A stretch of DNA of 5,163 nucleotides. It comes from DASZHA01 sp049644325 (lineage in GTDB: Bacteria > Chloroflexota > Dormibacteria > DASZGP01). Positions 1-5,163 of this stretch are shown here, one piece after another. The position numbers and the translations under genes were made by a program. Numbering within the stretch: the stretch's first letter is position 1; the number at the start of each line of letters is the position of its first letter. The DNA is taken from NCBI GenBank assembly GCA_049644325.1, contig JBARRR010000156.1, positions 1 through 5,163 on the forward strand. Direction: 5' to 3'. Below the pieces are notes generated by a model that ran no database searches, was not told the origin of the DNA, and worked only from the letters and a program-made list of their open reading frames with translations.

Positions 1-438
1 CAGCGGCCACAGGTGCCGGTGATCCTCACCGCCCACAGCCTGCCCCGAACGGTGGTCGACCGCGAGCCCGATTACCTGGAGCAGATCATGGCCACGGTCG
101 ACGCTGTTGTCGAGGCGGCCCACCTCCAACCGGGGCAGTGGCGGTTCGCCTATCAGAGCGCCGGCCACTCTCCCGAGGAGTGGCTCAAGCCGGACCTGAA
201 GGATCTTCTGCCCTCAATCCGTGAAGAGGGCCACAAGGACGTGCTGGTGGTCCCCGTCCAGTTCCTCGCCGACCACCTGGAGATCCTCTACGACATTGAC
301 ATCGCGGCCCGCGAGGAGGCCGACGAGGCCGGCCTCAATTTCCATCGCATACAGCTGATGAACACCATGCCCGCCTTCATCGCAGCGCTGGCGGAGGTGG
401 TCAGCCGAGAGCTGGAGCCGGCGACCCCTACCAGCTGA
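1..438 (+). CDS. hemH: Ferrochelatase, C-terminal part (5' end outside window)
   Basis: This enzyme inserts ferrous iron into a porphyrin ring late in haem synthesis: protoporphyrin IX in the classical route, coproporphyrin III (then called CpfC) in many Gram-positive bacteria. The reading frame is open from base 1, so only the last 145 residues are visible. The motif TAHSLP places the metal-site histidine at fragment residue 12. The block FLADHLEILYDIDI places the catalytic glutamate at residue 94. Their 82-residue spacing matches that of H183 and E264 in Bacillus subtilis HemH. Between them lies YQSAGHSPEEWLKPD, the conserved QS..G...WL.P segment, and the tail has the usual N-x-x-P-x-F-I motif. 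There is no cysteine in the fragment, so the C-terminal iron-sulfur ligands of some actinobacterial enzymes are absent. The GTG at base 13 is internal, not a start. The family is secure; the porphyrin used cannot be decided here. Confidence 0.95.
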   Translation, partial: QRPQVPVILTAHSLPRTVVDREPDYLEQIMATVDAVVEAAHLQPGQWRFAYQSAGHSPEEWLKPDLKDLLPSIREEGHKDVLVVPVQFLADHLEILYDIDIAAREEADEAGLNFHRIQLMNTMPAFIAALAEVVSRELEPATPTS

Positions 439-1366
439 TCACGATCAGGGGCCCGGTGTCGATGGGCTTCATGTCGTCGACGCGGACGACCACGCCCCCG
501 TACGGCGTCTGCACCCCGACCCAATGCGAGTCCGTCGACCAGATCATGCCGGTGGGAGGACCCGGCGCGGGCAGCATCGAGGTCATTCCGTCGGCAATCC
601 GCGTCACCTGCGGGTTGCGCTGCGAATCGAAGTACGTCAGGTAGGCACCGTCCGGGGATGCCTGCAGGTTGGTGGGCTGCGCCGGGCTGTGCGGGAGCCT
701 GGTGATGGTGCCGCTATTGATGTCCAGGCTGGCCAGGCCCGATGGCGTCGACAGCAGCTCGTGCCCCGGACCCAGCGGCCCGGTGGCGACGGCGTCGGGG
801 GGCAGGTCGATGTCGTGCCGCTTGCCGGCGTCGTCGTACACCGCCAGCCCGCCCGCGGTCCTGGGCTCGACCAGGTAGCCGTCCGGCGTCCATGTGCCGC
901 GGATGCCCTCGAGGTCGGCGATCGCCCGCCCCGAGGCGTCGAGCATTCGCCACTTCGCCTCGGCCCCGACCACGATCGCCTTGCCCTGGGGGTCGGCCGG
1001 CCCCAGGGTGCCATCGGTGACGCGGGCGGAGCACTCGCCGGCCCGAGCGGTCCGGATCTCCAGGGAGCGCTCGGTGCCGGCGCCGCGGGCGACCGTGAAC
1101 CAGAGGCGGTCCCCGGTCTTGACCGGAGGGATCTCGCCGTCAGCCTCGGGCATTCGAGCCGAGGTTCCCCCCGGCGCGCCAACCAGGTACTCCACCGGCC
1201 CGCCGGCGACGTCGCGCAGCACCGCCACCGGCGGCCCACCCGCCGATGCGTCGGGCAGCGTCACTTTGCTGCACGCCGTCGGCGACCCCGGCGTGGTGCC
1301 CAGGTCGCACGCCGCCAGGGTGAGCGCCAGCCCCGCGAGCGCCAGGCGCAGCAGCCGGGCGTTCAT
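428..1366 (-). CDS. Lipoprotein with beta-propeller-like (TolB/PD40-type) repeats
   Basis: A predicted 312-residue exported lipoprotein. Residues 1-20 are a lipoprotein signal: N-terminal Arg, a Leu/Ala core and lipobox L-A-A-C with the lipidated cysteine at 20. The next part (about 33-115) is not recognised; Cys32 and Cys112 could form a disulfide. From about 155 on, short beta-rich repeats recur, each with a W/A-[ST]-x-D-[GS] turn: WTPDG at 159-163, ASPDG at 236-240 and WSTDS at 276-280, each followed by alternating hydrophobic residues. This is the pattern of PD40/TolB-like propeller blades. Such domains usually bind proteins or ligands; no catalytic motif is seen. The gene starts 14 bases after the stop of the upstream lipoprotein gene, so the two are probably co-transcribed. 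Only a weak GAG-type ribosome site precedes ATG 1366. The 3' end overlaps the convergent ferrochelatase gene by 11 bases. Lipoprotein nature is well supported; the propeller call is moderate and function is unknown. Confidence 0.85.
   Translation of the reverse strand: MNARLLRLALAGLALTLAACDLGTTPGSPTACSKVTLPDASAGGPPVAVLRDVAGGPVEYLVGAPGGTSARMPEADGEIPPVKTGDRLWFTVARGAGTERSLEIRTARAGECSARVTDGTLGPADPQGKAIVVGAEAKWRMLDASGRAIADLEGIRGTWTPDGYLVEPRTAGGLAVYDDAGKRHDIDLPPDAVATGPLGPGHELLSTPSGLASLDINSGTITRLPHSPAQPTNLQASPDGAYLTYFDSQRNPQVTRIADGMTSMLPAPGPPTGMIWSTDSHWVGVQTPYGGVVVRVDDMKPIDTGPLIVISW
435..448. repeat. Inverted repeat at the ferrochelatase/lipoprotein convergent junction
   Basis: CTGATC (435-440) and GATCAG (443-448) are perfect inverted 6-base arms with two bases between them. 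As RNA this would fold as five pairs with a CACG loop. The ferrochelatase stop TGA (436-438) lies inside the left arm. A run of C (425-428) and a run of G (448-451) could lengthen the stem only imperfectly. No T-tract follows on either strand, so it is not a standard intrinsic terminator; it may be a weak bidirectional one or chance. Confidence 0.4.
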
Positions 1367-1380
1367 CCGCTCACGACCGA

Positions 1381-1935
1381 TCAGCGCGTCGGGCCCGCAT
1401 GGTAGTCGAGCCCGCCACCCTGGTAGGTGGCGGTGGCGTGCAGGTTGGCCTCGCCGTAGAAGACGCGGAGGTTGATCGTGGTTGCCGAGGGGAAAAGGGC
1501 CTGCAGGACCTTGGCGACGTCCACCAGGACCGTTTTCTCGTGCTCCACTCCGCCCAGGGCGTACGTCCGGATCGACGGGCCTGACTCTGTCGCCAGGATC
1601 AGGTCGATGCGCTGCACCTCCTTGGCCCCGGCGTCGAATGACCCCGGCCGCGCGGGGTCAAATGTGGAACTCAGCACCGGCGGATCGGTTTTGACGTAGG
1701 CCTCCCAGTACTGCTGCTGGGCGTACAGCGCCCGGCCCACACGAACCGCCGCCTCGGCGCCAACGCGGTTATTGCCGTACCTTGCGTTGTAGTCGGGAAG
1801 GGCCACCGGTGACGCCGCCTGCGAGGGCTGCGGGGTCGGGCTGGCGCTCTGGGCGCCCAGCGCCTGGCCCAGGGAGCAGCTGCTGAGGATCACCGCAGCC
1901 AGGGCGGCCGCGAAGCCGCCGGCTTGAGTTTTCAT
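1381..1935 (-). CDS. Small exported lipoprotein, unknown family
   Basis: A predicted 184-residue lipoprotein, first gene of a two-gene operon. From ATG 1935 the protein opens with a textbook lipoprotein signal: Lys2, a hydrophobic Ala/Val/Ile core, lipobox L-S-S-C and Cys at 20. The frame extends further upstream to a TTG at 1977, but that would put 14 extra residues, including polar ones, before the signal and run through the divergent promoter, so ATG 1935 is preferred. Residues about 30-48 are a Ser/Pro/Gln/Ala linker, typical of a spacer that holds a domain off the membrane. The rest (about 50-180) is one compact alpha/beta domain: a helix near 57-82, then beta-rich segments around 107-127 and 135-171, ending in an Arg-Val-Phe-Tyr strand and a Gly-rich tail. 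I do not recognise it and see no catalytic motif. There is no Shine-Dalgarno sequence before the start, suggesting a very short leader. Confidence 0.8.
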   Translation of the reverse strand: MKTQAGGFAAALAAVILSSCSLGQALGAQSASPTPQPSQAASPVALPDYNARYGNNRVGAEAAVRVGRALYAQQQYWEAYVKTDPPVLSSTFDPARPGSFDAGAKEVQRIDLILATESGPSIRTYALGGVEHEKTVLVDVAKVLQALFPSATTINLRVFYGEANLHATATYQGGGLDYHAGPTR

Positions 1936-1962
1936 CAGTCGGATGATCGTATACGCATGCAA
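1936..1962. promoter_or_regulatory. Divergent promoter region with palindromic -10-like element CGTATACG
   Basis: The 27 bases between two divergent ATG codons (1935 on the - strand, 1963 on the + strand) contain the 8-base palindrome CGTATACG at 1948-1955. Each strand reads it as TATACG, four of six matches to the sigma-70 -10 box. On the + strand the expected transcription start, about seven bases after the box, falls on or next to ATG 1963, which predicts a leaderless message. On the - strand it falls near 1941, giving a leader of about six bases. A possible - strand -35 box is TTGGGC at 1977-1972, 18 bases away. A + strand candidate, TTGAGT at 1924-1929, is 20 bases away, which is long. 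Lack of ribosome sites at both genes agrees with leaderless or near-leaderless transcripts. Palindromic -10 elements driving both directions are known in bacteria; here the assignment is inference. Confidence 0.5.
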
Positions 1963-1967
1963 ATGCG
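1954..1967 (+). repeat. Small inverted repeat with GCAA loop over the + strand start codon
   Basis: CGCAT (1954-1958) and ATGCG (1963-1967) are perfect inverted arms around GCAA, a GNRA-type tetraloop if transcribed. The right arm includes the preferred start ATG 1963 and the left arm includes the alternative ATG 1957. In RNA starting upstream of 1954 it would hide the start codon; in DNA it could be half of an operator. It only matters as RNA if transcription begins before 1954, which the -10 assignment at 1950-1955 would not give. Five pairs can arise by chance. Confidence 0.3.
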
Positions 1968-3192
1968 AGCCGCCCAACTTGCCCTGTGGGTGCTGACCGC
2001 GGCGCCCCTGCTGGCTCCCATAGCCCCCTACCCCCAGGGGCCTGCCCTGCCGGCCCCCGGCAGCGTGCTGCCGTCATTTGTCGACGACGACGAGCGGGTG
2101 CTGGCGCAGCTCGCTCCCGACGGCCACGTGGTCTCGATGCGCAGCGACGTCCTGCTTCAGCTCGCCGGCCGGGGCGACTTCGTGGTCATCATGCCGGGAC
2201 CCGTGCAGGACGTGGTCGACCTCGGTGGCGACGCGGTTCCCAGCCTCCAGGACGGCCACCTCACCTTCCTGGGGCACCTCGAGGGGAAGAAGCTGCTGGC
2301 CGCCGAGGCGGGCCTGGACCTCGGGCGCTACTCGTCCACCCTGCCGCTACGCCTGGACATCAAATACTTCGCCGGCAACCGCGAGATCGACCCGCGGTCC
2401 GCCGCGGGCAGCGCCGGCGACTTCCGGGAGACCATCGCCATCCACAACCTCACCGGTCAGCAGCAGGTCTTCGTGCCCGGGCAGCCCGAGCATGCCGCCC
2501 TGGCGCGGGTCCTCGAGGCGCTCAAGGGGGTCCCCGGCATCTACACGCCTGAGACCGACCTGGGCGCGCTGTACCCGTTGCCGGCGACCATCGCCGTGAC
2601 GGCGGGGGCCGGTGCCGCGTCGATCCAGCAGCCAGTATTCGTGCCCCTCGTCATCGACGTCACCGCCCAGCTCGAGCCGGGGGCGAACGTCGGCGAGGCG
2701 CGCGGCGCCACCGTCACCCGCGACGAACGGGGGACGAGGCTCAGGTGGCGCGTCCTGCTGCCGGCGGACACAACCTCCGGCGGCGACGCCAGCCTGGAGG
2801 TTACGTTCCATTCGGACCGCCTGCGGATGCCAGGGCTGGACTTCAACGTCAATGTCCAGCCGCTCCCGTCAGCGGTGTTCGCGCCTCCGGGTGGCGGCGC
2901 CTGGGACCAGTACATCGCTGCAGCCGACCCCACGACGCTGGAGCAGCTCAGCCTCAAGGCCCAGTCCGGGGCCGCCAGCCTGCACCGGGTCCAGGACGCC
3001 GCGCCGCCGATCAACCGCCCGGGCAGCGGCCCGGATAAGGTCAGCTACAACCTGGTGCTCGATTCGGGCGTGGTTGCCGCGGCCCCACCACTCCCGGCGG
3101 TGCCGGCGCCGCAGCCGTGGGCTCTCGCGCTGGTGGCCGTGGGCGCGGTGGTGGTCGGGGCCAACGCCTGGTGGGCGTGGTCGCGTAACTGA
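1963..3192 (+). CDS. Secreted protein with C-terminal membrane anchor, uncharacterised surface family
   Basis: A predicted 409-residue exported, type I membrane protein. Residues 1-22 form a signal peptide (Arg2, then a Leu/Ala/Val core). Residues about 40-370 are an extracytoplasmic region rich in beta structure. A Pro/Ala linker (about 375-385) leads to one membrane helix (386-406) rich in Ala, Val and Trp, ending in Ser-Arg-Asn. There is no LPxTG sorting motif. Three blocks recall a family of uncharacterised surface proteins of Clostridia and Actinomycetota: an L-x-x-D-G-x-V segment at 50-57; LPLRLDIKYFAGNREIDP at 127-144, followed by a Gly-containing segment and IAIHNLT (158-164); and FVPLVIDVTAQL near 226-237. 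That match is from memory, and function is unknown. The start is uncertain: ATG 1963, ATG 1957 (two residues more) or TTG 1924, which would overlap the divergent gene. ATG 1963 fits a leaderless message. The gene shares a divergent control region with the lipoprotein operon. Confidence 0.8.
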   Translation: MRAAQLALWVLTAAPLLAPIAPYPQGPALPAPGSVLPSFVDDDERVLAQLAPDGHVVSMRSDVLLQLAGRGDFVVIMPGPVQDVVDLGGDAVPSLQDGHLTFLGHLEGKKLLAAEAGLDLGRYSSTLPLRLDIKYFAGNREIDPRSAAGSAGDFRETIAIHNLTGQQQVFVPGQPEHAALARVLEALKGVPGIYTPETDLGALYPLPATIAVTAGAGAASIQQPVFVPLVIDVTAQLEPGANVGEARGATVTRDERGTRLRWRVLLPADTTSGGDASLEVTFHSDRLRMPGLDFNVNVQPLPSAVFAPPGGGAWDQYIAAADPTTLEQLSLKAQSGAASLHRVQDAAPPINRPGSGPDKVSYNLVLDSGVVAAAPPLPAVPAPQPWALALVAVGAVVVGANAWWAWSRN

Positions 3193-3221
3193 GCGTCCAC
3201 TGCCAGGCCCTTCGCGCTCAG
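3189..3221. terminator. Inverted repeat joining two convergent stop codons, possible bidirectional terminator
   Basis: CTGAGCG (3189-3195) and CGCTCAG (3215-3221) are perfect 7-base inverted arms with 19 bases between. The left arm contains the stop TGA of the + strand membrane-protein gene and the right arm contains the stop of the - strand transporter gene, so both convergent genes end in the same stem. Neither strand has a T-run after the stem, only a C-rich stretch on the + side. A hairpin without a T-tract, or a stem that ends both messages, is possible but unproven. Confidence 0.4.
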
Positions 3222-5101
3222 CCCTCCCTCCCGAGGTAGGCGCGCCGCACAGAGCTGTCGCGCACAACCTCGCCCGTCGTCCCGGTGGCGAGGACGGCGC
3301 CGCTGACCAGTACGGTGGCGCGATCGGCGACATCGCGGACGAAGCCGAGGTCATGGTCCACCACCAGCACCGCGAGGCCCTCCTGGGCAAGGCTCCGCAG
3401 GGTGCGGGCGAAGTCTGCGCGCTCGGCCACGTCCATCCCGGCGGCGGGCTCGTCAAGCAGCAGCGCCGACGGCCCGCTGGCCAGGGCGATTGCCACCTGG
3501 AGGCGGCGCAGCTCGCCCGCATTCAGGCTGGCGACGTCGCCACCGGCGCCGGCCGCCAGGTCCAGCCGCCTCAGCGTGGCCAGCGCAGTGCCGCGATCCT
3601 GCCGCTCGGACAGGCGGTACGACGGTGTCTTGGCCACCGCTCGCAGCCAGCCCCGGCCGCGCGGTCCGCGGCGGACCGCGGCCAGGACCTGCTCCTGGGC
3701 GGACATCTGGCCAAACGCCACCGGCCGCTGGAAGGTCCGAGCCACGCCCGCGGCCACGCGTGCCGGCGGGTCGAGGCCGGCAATCGAACGGCCGCCGATC
3801 AGGACCTCGCCCCGATCAGGGGCGATCGTGCCCGCGATGCAGCGCAGCAGGGTTGACTTGCCGGACCCGTTGGGACCGATGAGGGCGTGCACCTCACCCG
3901 TCGCCACCGACAGCGAGACGTCGCTGAGGGCCTGGACGCCACCAAAGGCGCGGTCGAGGCCACGCACCTCAAGGGCGGGGACGCCTGCTGGCAGCGGGCG
4001 CGGCGCCGTGCGGGTATCCCCGCTCCCCATCGCGGCCTCCTCGGGCTGGGCATTCCCCGCGGCCCGCAGCGGTGAGCGCCGCCAGCTGAGGCTCACAGTG
4101 AGAGCGACGATTGTCAGCACCGCGACCACGATTCCCTGGAGCCGGCTGTCGGATGGCGCCCCAGCGGCGCCGAGAAGGAGCTGGGGCAGCAGCACGGTGA
4201 TGGCGTAGCCGACGACCGGTCCGAGGAAGCCGGCGGGAACGCCGATCAACACGGCGGCGAACAGCTGCAGCGAGACCAGCGGGCTGTAAGCGGCGGGGTC
4301 GACGACGCCAGAGGCCTGGGCTGCGAGCGAGCCGGCGAGGCCGGCCACCGCCCCACCCCATGCCAGCGCGCGACGGCGGATGGCAGCCACGTCGTACCCC
4401 ATCGCCGCGGCCATTCCCGGGTGCTGACGCACCGACGCCCAGCCCCTGCCTATGGCCGAGCGCTGGGCTGAGCGCAGCAGCAGCATGGCCACCACCAGCA
4501 TGGCCACGGCAGCCACCAGGTGGCCGGCGTCGTTGAAGCGCAGGTCGAGGCCAAGGGGGTCGAGGCGGACCTCAAGCGGCGCCCGCAGGGCGATCCCACC
4601 GCCGCCGCCGCTCTGCGCCGGGAACGCCGTGACCAGGAGGACCACAAGCCAGCCGAAGGCCCACGTCGCCAGCGCGACGAAGGCCGGCTTGAGCCGGGCC
4701 GTGCCCCGACCCAGGAGCCATCCCGCCCCACCGCAGGCGATCGCCGAGATCGCCAGCGACGTGAGGCCGTCCAGCCCCAGGCTCAACCGCAGGAAGGCCG
4801 TGGCGTAGGCGCCGATGCCCAAGAAGGCCGCATGGCCCAGGGACGGCTGCCCGGCCTGGACGACAACCAGCCAGAGGCCATAAAGGGCAACGATCGTGTA
4901 GACCCCGCCGCCGGCCCGGGCCACGGTGCGGACGTCGCCGAGGATGAGGACCGCCGCGGCGAGGACCAGGACGGCCCCGCCGACAGCCAGGGCCCGATCA
5001 CCGCGAGCCCAGCGCCAAGCATCGCCAACCGCGTCGGCCAGGGCGCCGGGGCGGCGCGGGCCGTAGATGCGATCAACCAGCGCCTGCCAGGGGCCAGCCA
5101 T
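3218..5101 (-). CDS. livM/livG: Branched-chain amino acid ABC transporter, fused LivM permease and LivG ATPase
   Basis: A 627-residue single chain combining two normally separate subunits of a high-affinity importer for leucine, isoleucine, valine or similar substrates. Residues about 36-340 are the LivM permease: eight or more hydrophobic segments, the family hallmark LGHAAFLGIGAYATAFL (89-105), and a cytoplasmic coupling loop GRGWASVRQHPGMAAAMGYDV (about 218-238). A polar linker (341-374) leads to the ATPase: Walker A GPNGSGKST (409-417), Q-loop Gln458, the LivG-type insert with KTPSYR (491-496), signature LNAGE (526-530), Walker B ALLLDEP (546-552) with catalytic Glu551, and H-loop His583. 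The C-terminus VRRAYLGREG is the usual LivG ending. All catalytic residues are present. The start ATG 5101 overlaps the upstream stop as TGATG, so translation is probably coupled. No livF follows: the next gene is convergent. The substrate cannot be told from sequence; urea or amide importers share this fold. Confidence 0.93.
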   Translation of the reverse strand: MAGPWQALVDRIYGPRRPGALADAVGDAWRWARGDRALAVGGAVLVLAAAVLILGDVRTVARAGGGVYTIVALYGLWLVVVQAGQPSLGHAAFLGIGAYATAFLRLSLGLDGLTSLAISAIACGGAGWLLGRGTARLKPAFVALATWAFGWLVVLLVTAFPAQSGGGGGIALRAPLEVRLDPLGLDLRFNDAGHLVAAVAMLVVAMLLLRSAQRSAIGRGWASVRQHPGMAAAMGYDVAAIRRRALAWGGAVAGLAGSLAAQASGVVDPAAYSPLVSLQLFAAVLIGVPAGFLGPVVGYAITVLLPQLLLGAAGAPSDSRLQGIVVAVLTIVALTVSLSWRRSPLRAAGNAQPEEAAMGSGDTRTAPRPLPAGVPALEVRGLDRAFGGVQALSDVSLSVATGEVHALIGPNGSGKSTLLRCIAGTIAPDRGEVLIGGRSIAGLDPPARVAAGVARTFQRPVAFGQMSAQEQVLAAVRRGPRGRGWLRAVAKTPSYRLSERQDRGTALATLRRLDLAAGAGGDVASLNAGELRRLQVAIALASGPSALLLDEPAAGMDVAERADFARTLRSLAQEGLAVLVVDHDLGFVRDVADRATVLVSGAVLATGTTGEVVRDSSVRRAYLGREG

Positions 5102-5163
5102 CAGTCCAGTCGCTCCTCGGCGCCGCCCAAGCGTGCCGGCGCCAGTGCCAGGAGCGCGACCAA
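5101..5163 (-). CDS. 3' end of upstream transporter gene, probable LivH-type permease
   Basis: On the - strand the frame is open from the window edge for 20 codons and stops at TGA 5103-5101, sharing one base with the next gene's ATG. The visible residues are a Leu/Ala-rich hydrophobic end followed by A-P-A-R-L-G-G-A-E-E-R-L-D. LivH permeases typically end with a last membrane helix and an R-P-x-G-L-F-G-like tail, which this loosely resembles. In most branched-chain amino acid operons livH lies directly before livM, so position supports the call. With only 20 residues visible, the existence of the gene is likely but its identity rests mainly on context. Confidence 0.6.
   Translation of the reverse strand: MVALLALAPARLGGAEERLD
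5113..5118 (-). promoter_or_regulatory. Possible ribosome binding site of the livM/livG fusion gene
   Basis: On the - strand GAGGAG lies 11 bases before ATG 5101, inside the last codons of the upstream gene. It is the only good Shine-Dalgarno-like match before a gene start in the window. The spacing is longer than the usual 5-9 bases, and the bases also encode Glu-Glu, so it may be partly coincidental; stop/start coupling could suffice. Confidence 0.4.

Noticed and set aside
524..1405. A 293-codon open frame on the + strand opposite the propeller lipoprotein
   Set aside because: The product is Arg/Gly/Ala-rich with no signal or domain, while the opposite strand has a clear lipoprotein signal and repeats. 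It runs through both lipoprotein gene ends.
894..1475. A 193-codon + strand open frame spanning the two lipoprotein genes
   Set aside because: Antisense shadow rich in Arg, Pro and Ser with no recognisable features.
1381..1935. A GerMN-type domain in the small lipoprotein
   Set aside because: Small exported lipoproteins often carry it, but the expected strand and Gly-Pro motifs are not visible in residues 50-180.
1924..1962. TTG 1924 as start of the anchored protein, giving 13 extra residues
   Set aside because: It would overlap the divergent lipoprotein's signal peptide codons, put polar residues (HQSDDR) before the hydrophobic core and cross the likely promoter.
1936..1977. TTG 1977 as start of the small lipoprotein
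   Set aside because: ATG 1935 gives an ideal 20-residue lipoprotein signal; the longer form spoils it and overlaps the + strand gene.
2869..3522. A 217-codon - strand frame with an ATPase-like look near its start
   Set aside because: It is a frame-shifted reading of the LivG 3' end continuing antisense into the membrane-protein gene; the true ATPase frame is intact and stops at 3218.
2612..3856. A 414-codon open frame on the + strand across the membrane-protein gene and into the transporter gene
   Set aside because: Its product is a low-complexity Arg/Ser/Pro/Ala-rich sequence with no domain. It lies in another frame of the anchored-protein gene and antisense to the ATPase motifs. High-GC DNA makes such shadows.
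1..5163. CRISPR arrays, tRNA genes, insertion sequences and riboswitches
   Set aside because: No spaced direct repeats, tRNA-like folds, transposase motifs or long leader sequences were seen; gaps between genes are all under 30 bases.

Overview
The window is a GC-rich (about 70% by eye), densely packed bacterial chromosome fragment. Nothing in it looks mobile: there is no transposase, integrase, tRNA or CRISPR array. The coding style (GC-ending codons, Ala/Pro/Gly-rich proteins, almost no Shine-Dalgarno sequences, Cys-type lipoproteins) fits a high-GC soil lineage such as Actinomycetota, Chloroflexota or Dormibacterota. The sequence alone does not decide between them.

Layout, left to right. 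(1) Bases 1-438, + strand: the C-terminal 145 residues of a ferrochelatase (HemH/CpfC), with both catalytic residues in place; its start lies before the window. (2) Bases 428-1935, - strand: a two-gene operon of lipoproteins. The upstream gene (1381-1935) encodes a 184-residue lipoprotein of unknown family. The downstream gene (428-1366) encodes a 312-residue lipoprotein with beta-propeller-like repeats; it converges on and overlaps the ferrochelatase gene by 11 bases. (3) Bases 1936-1962: a 27-base divergent control region built around the palindrome CGTATACG, which supplies a -10-like hexamer to both strands. (4) Bases 1963-3192, + strand: a secreted, C-terminally membrane-anchored protein of about 409 residues. 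It resembles, from memory, an uncharacterised surface-protein family of Gram-positive bacteria. (5) Bases 3218-5101, - strand: a single-chain fusion of a LivM-type branched-chain amino acid permease with a LivG-type ATPase. It is preceded by the last 20 codons of another - strand gene, probably the livH permease gene, through a TGATG stop/start overlap.

How the genes relate. The two lipoproteins and the anchored protein share one divergent promoter region and all act outside the membrane, so they may form one envelope module of unknown purpose. The Liv genes are a separate high-affinity ABC import operon, whose binding protein and second ATPase (LivF) must lie elsewhere. Both convergent junctions carry a perfect inverted repeat that includes a stop codon, and both lack a T-tract. 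No gap between genes exceeds 30 bases.
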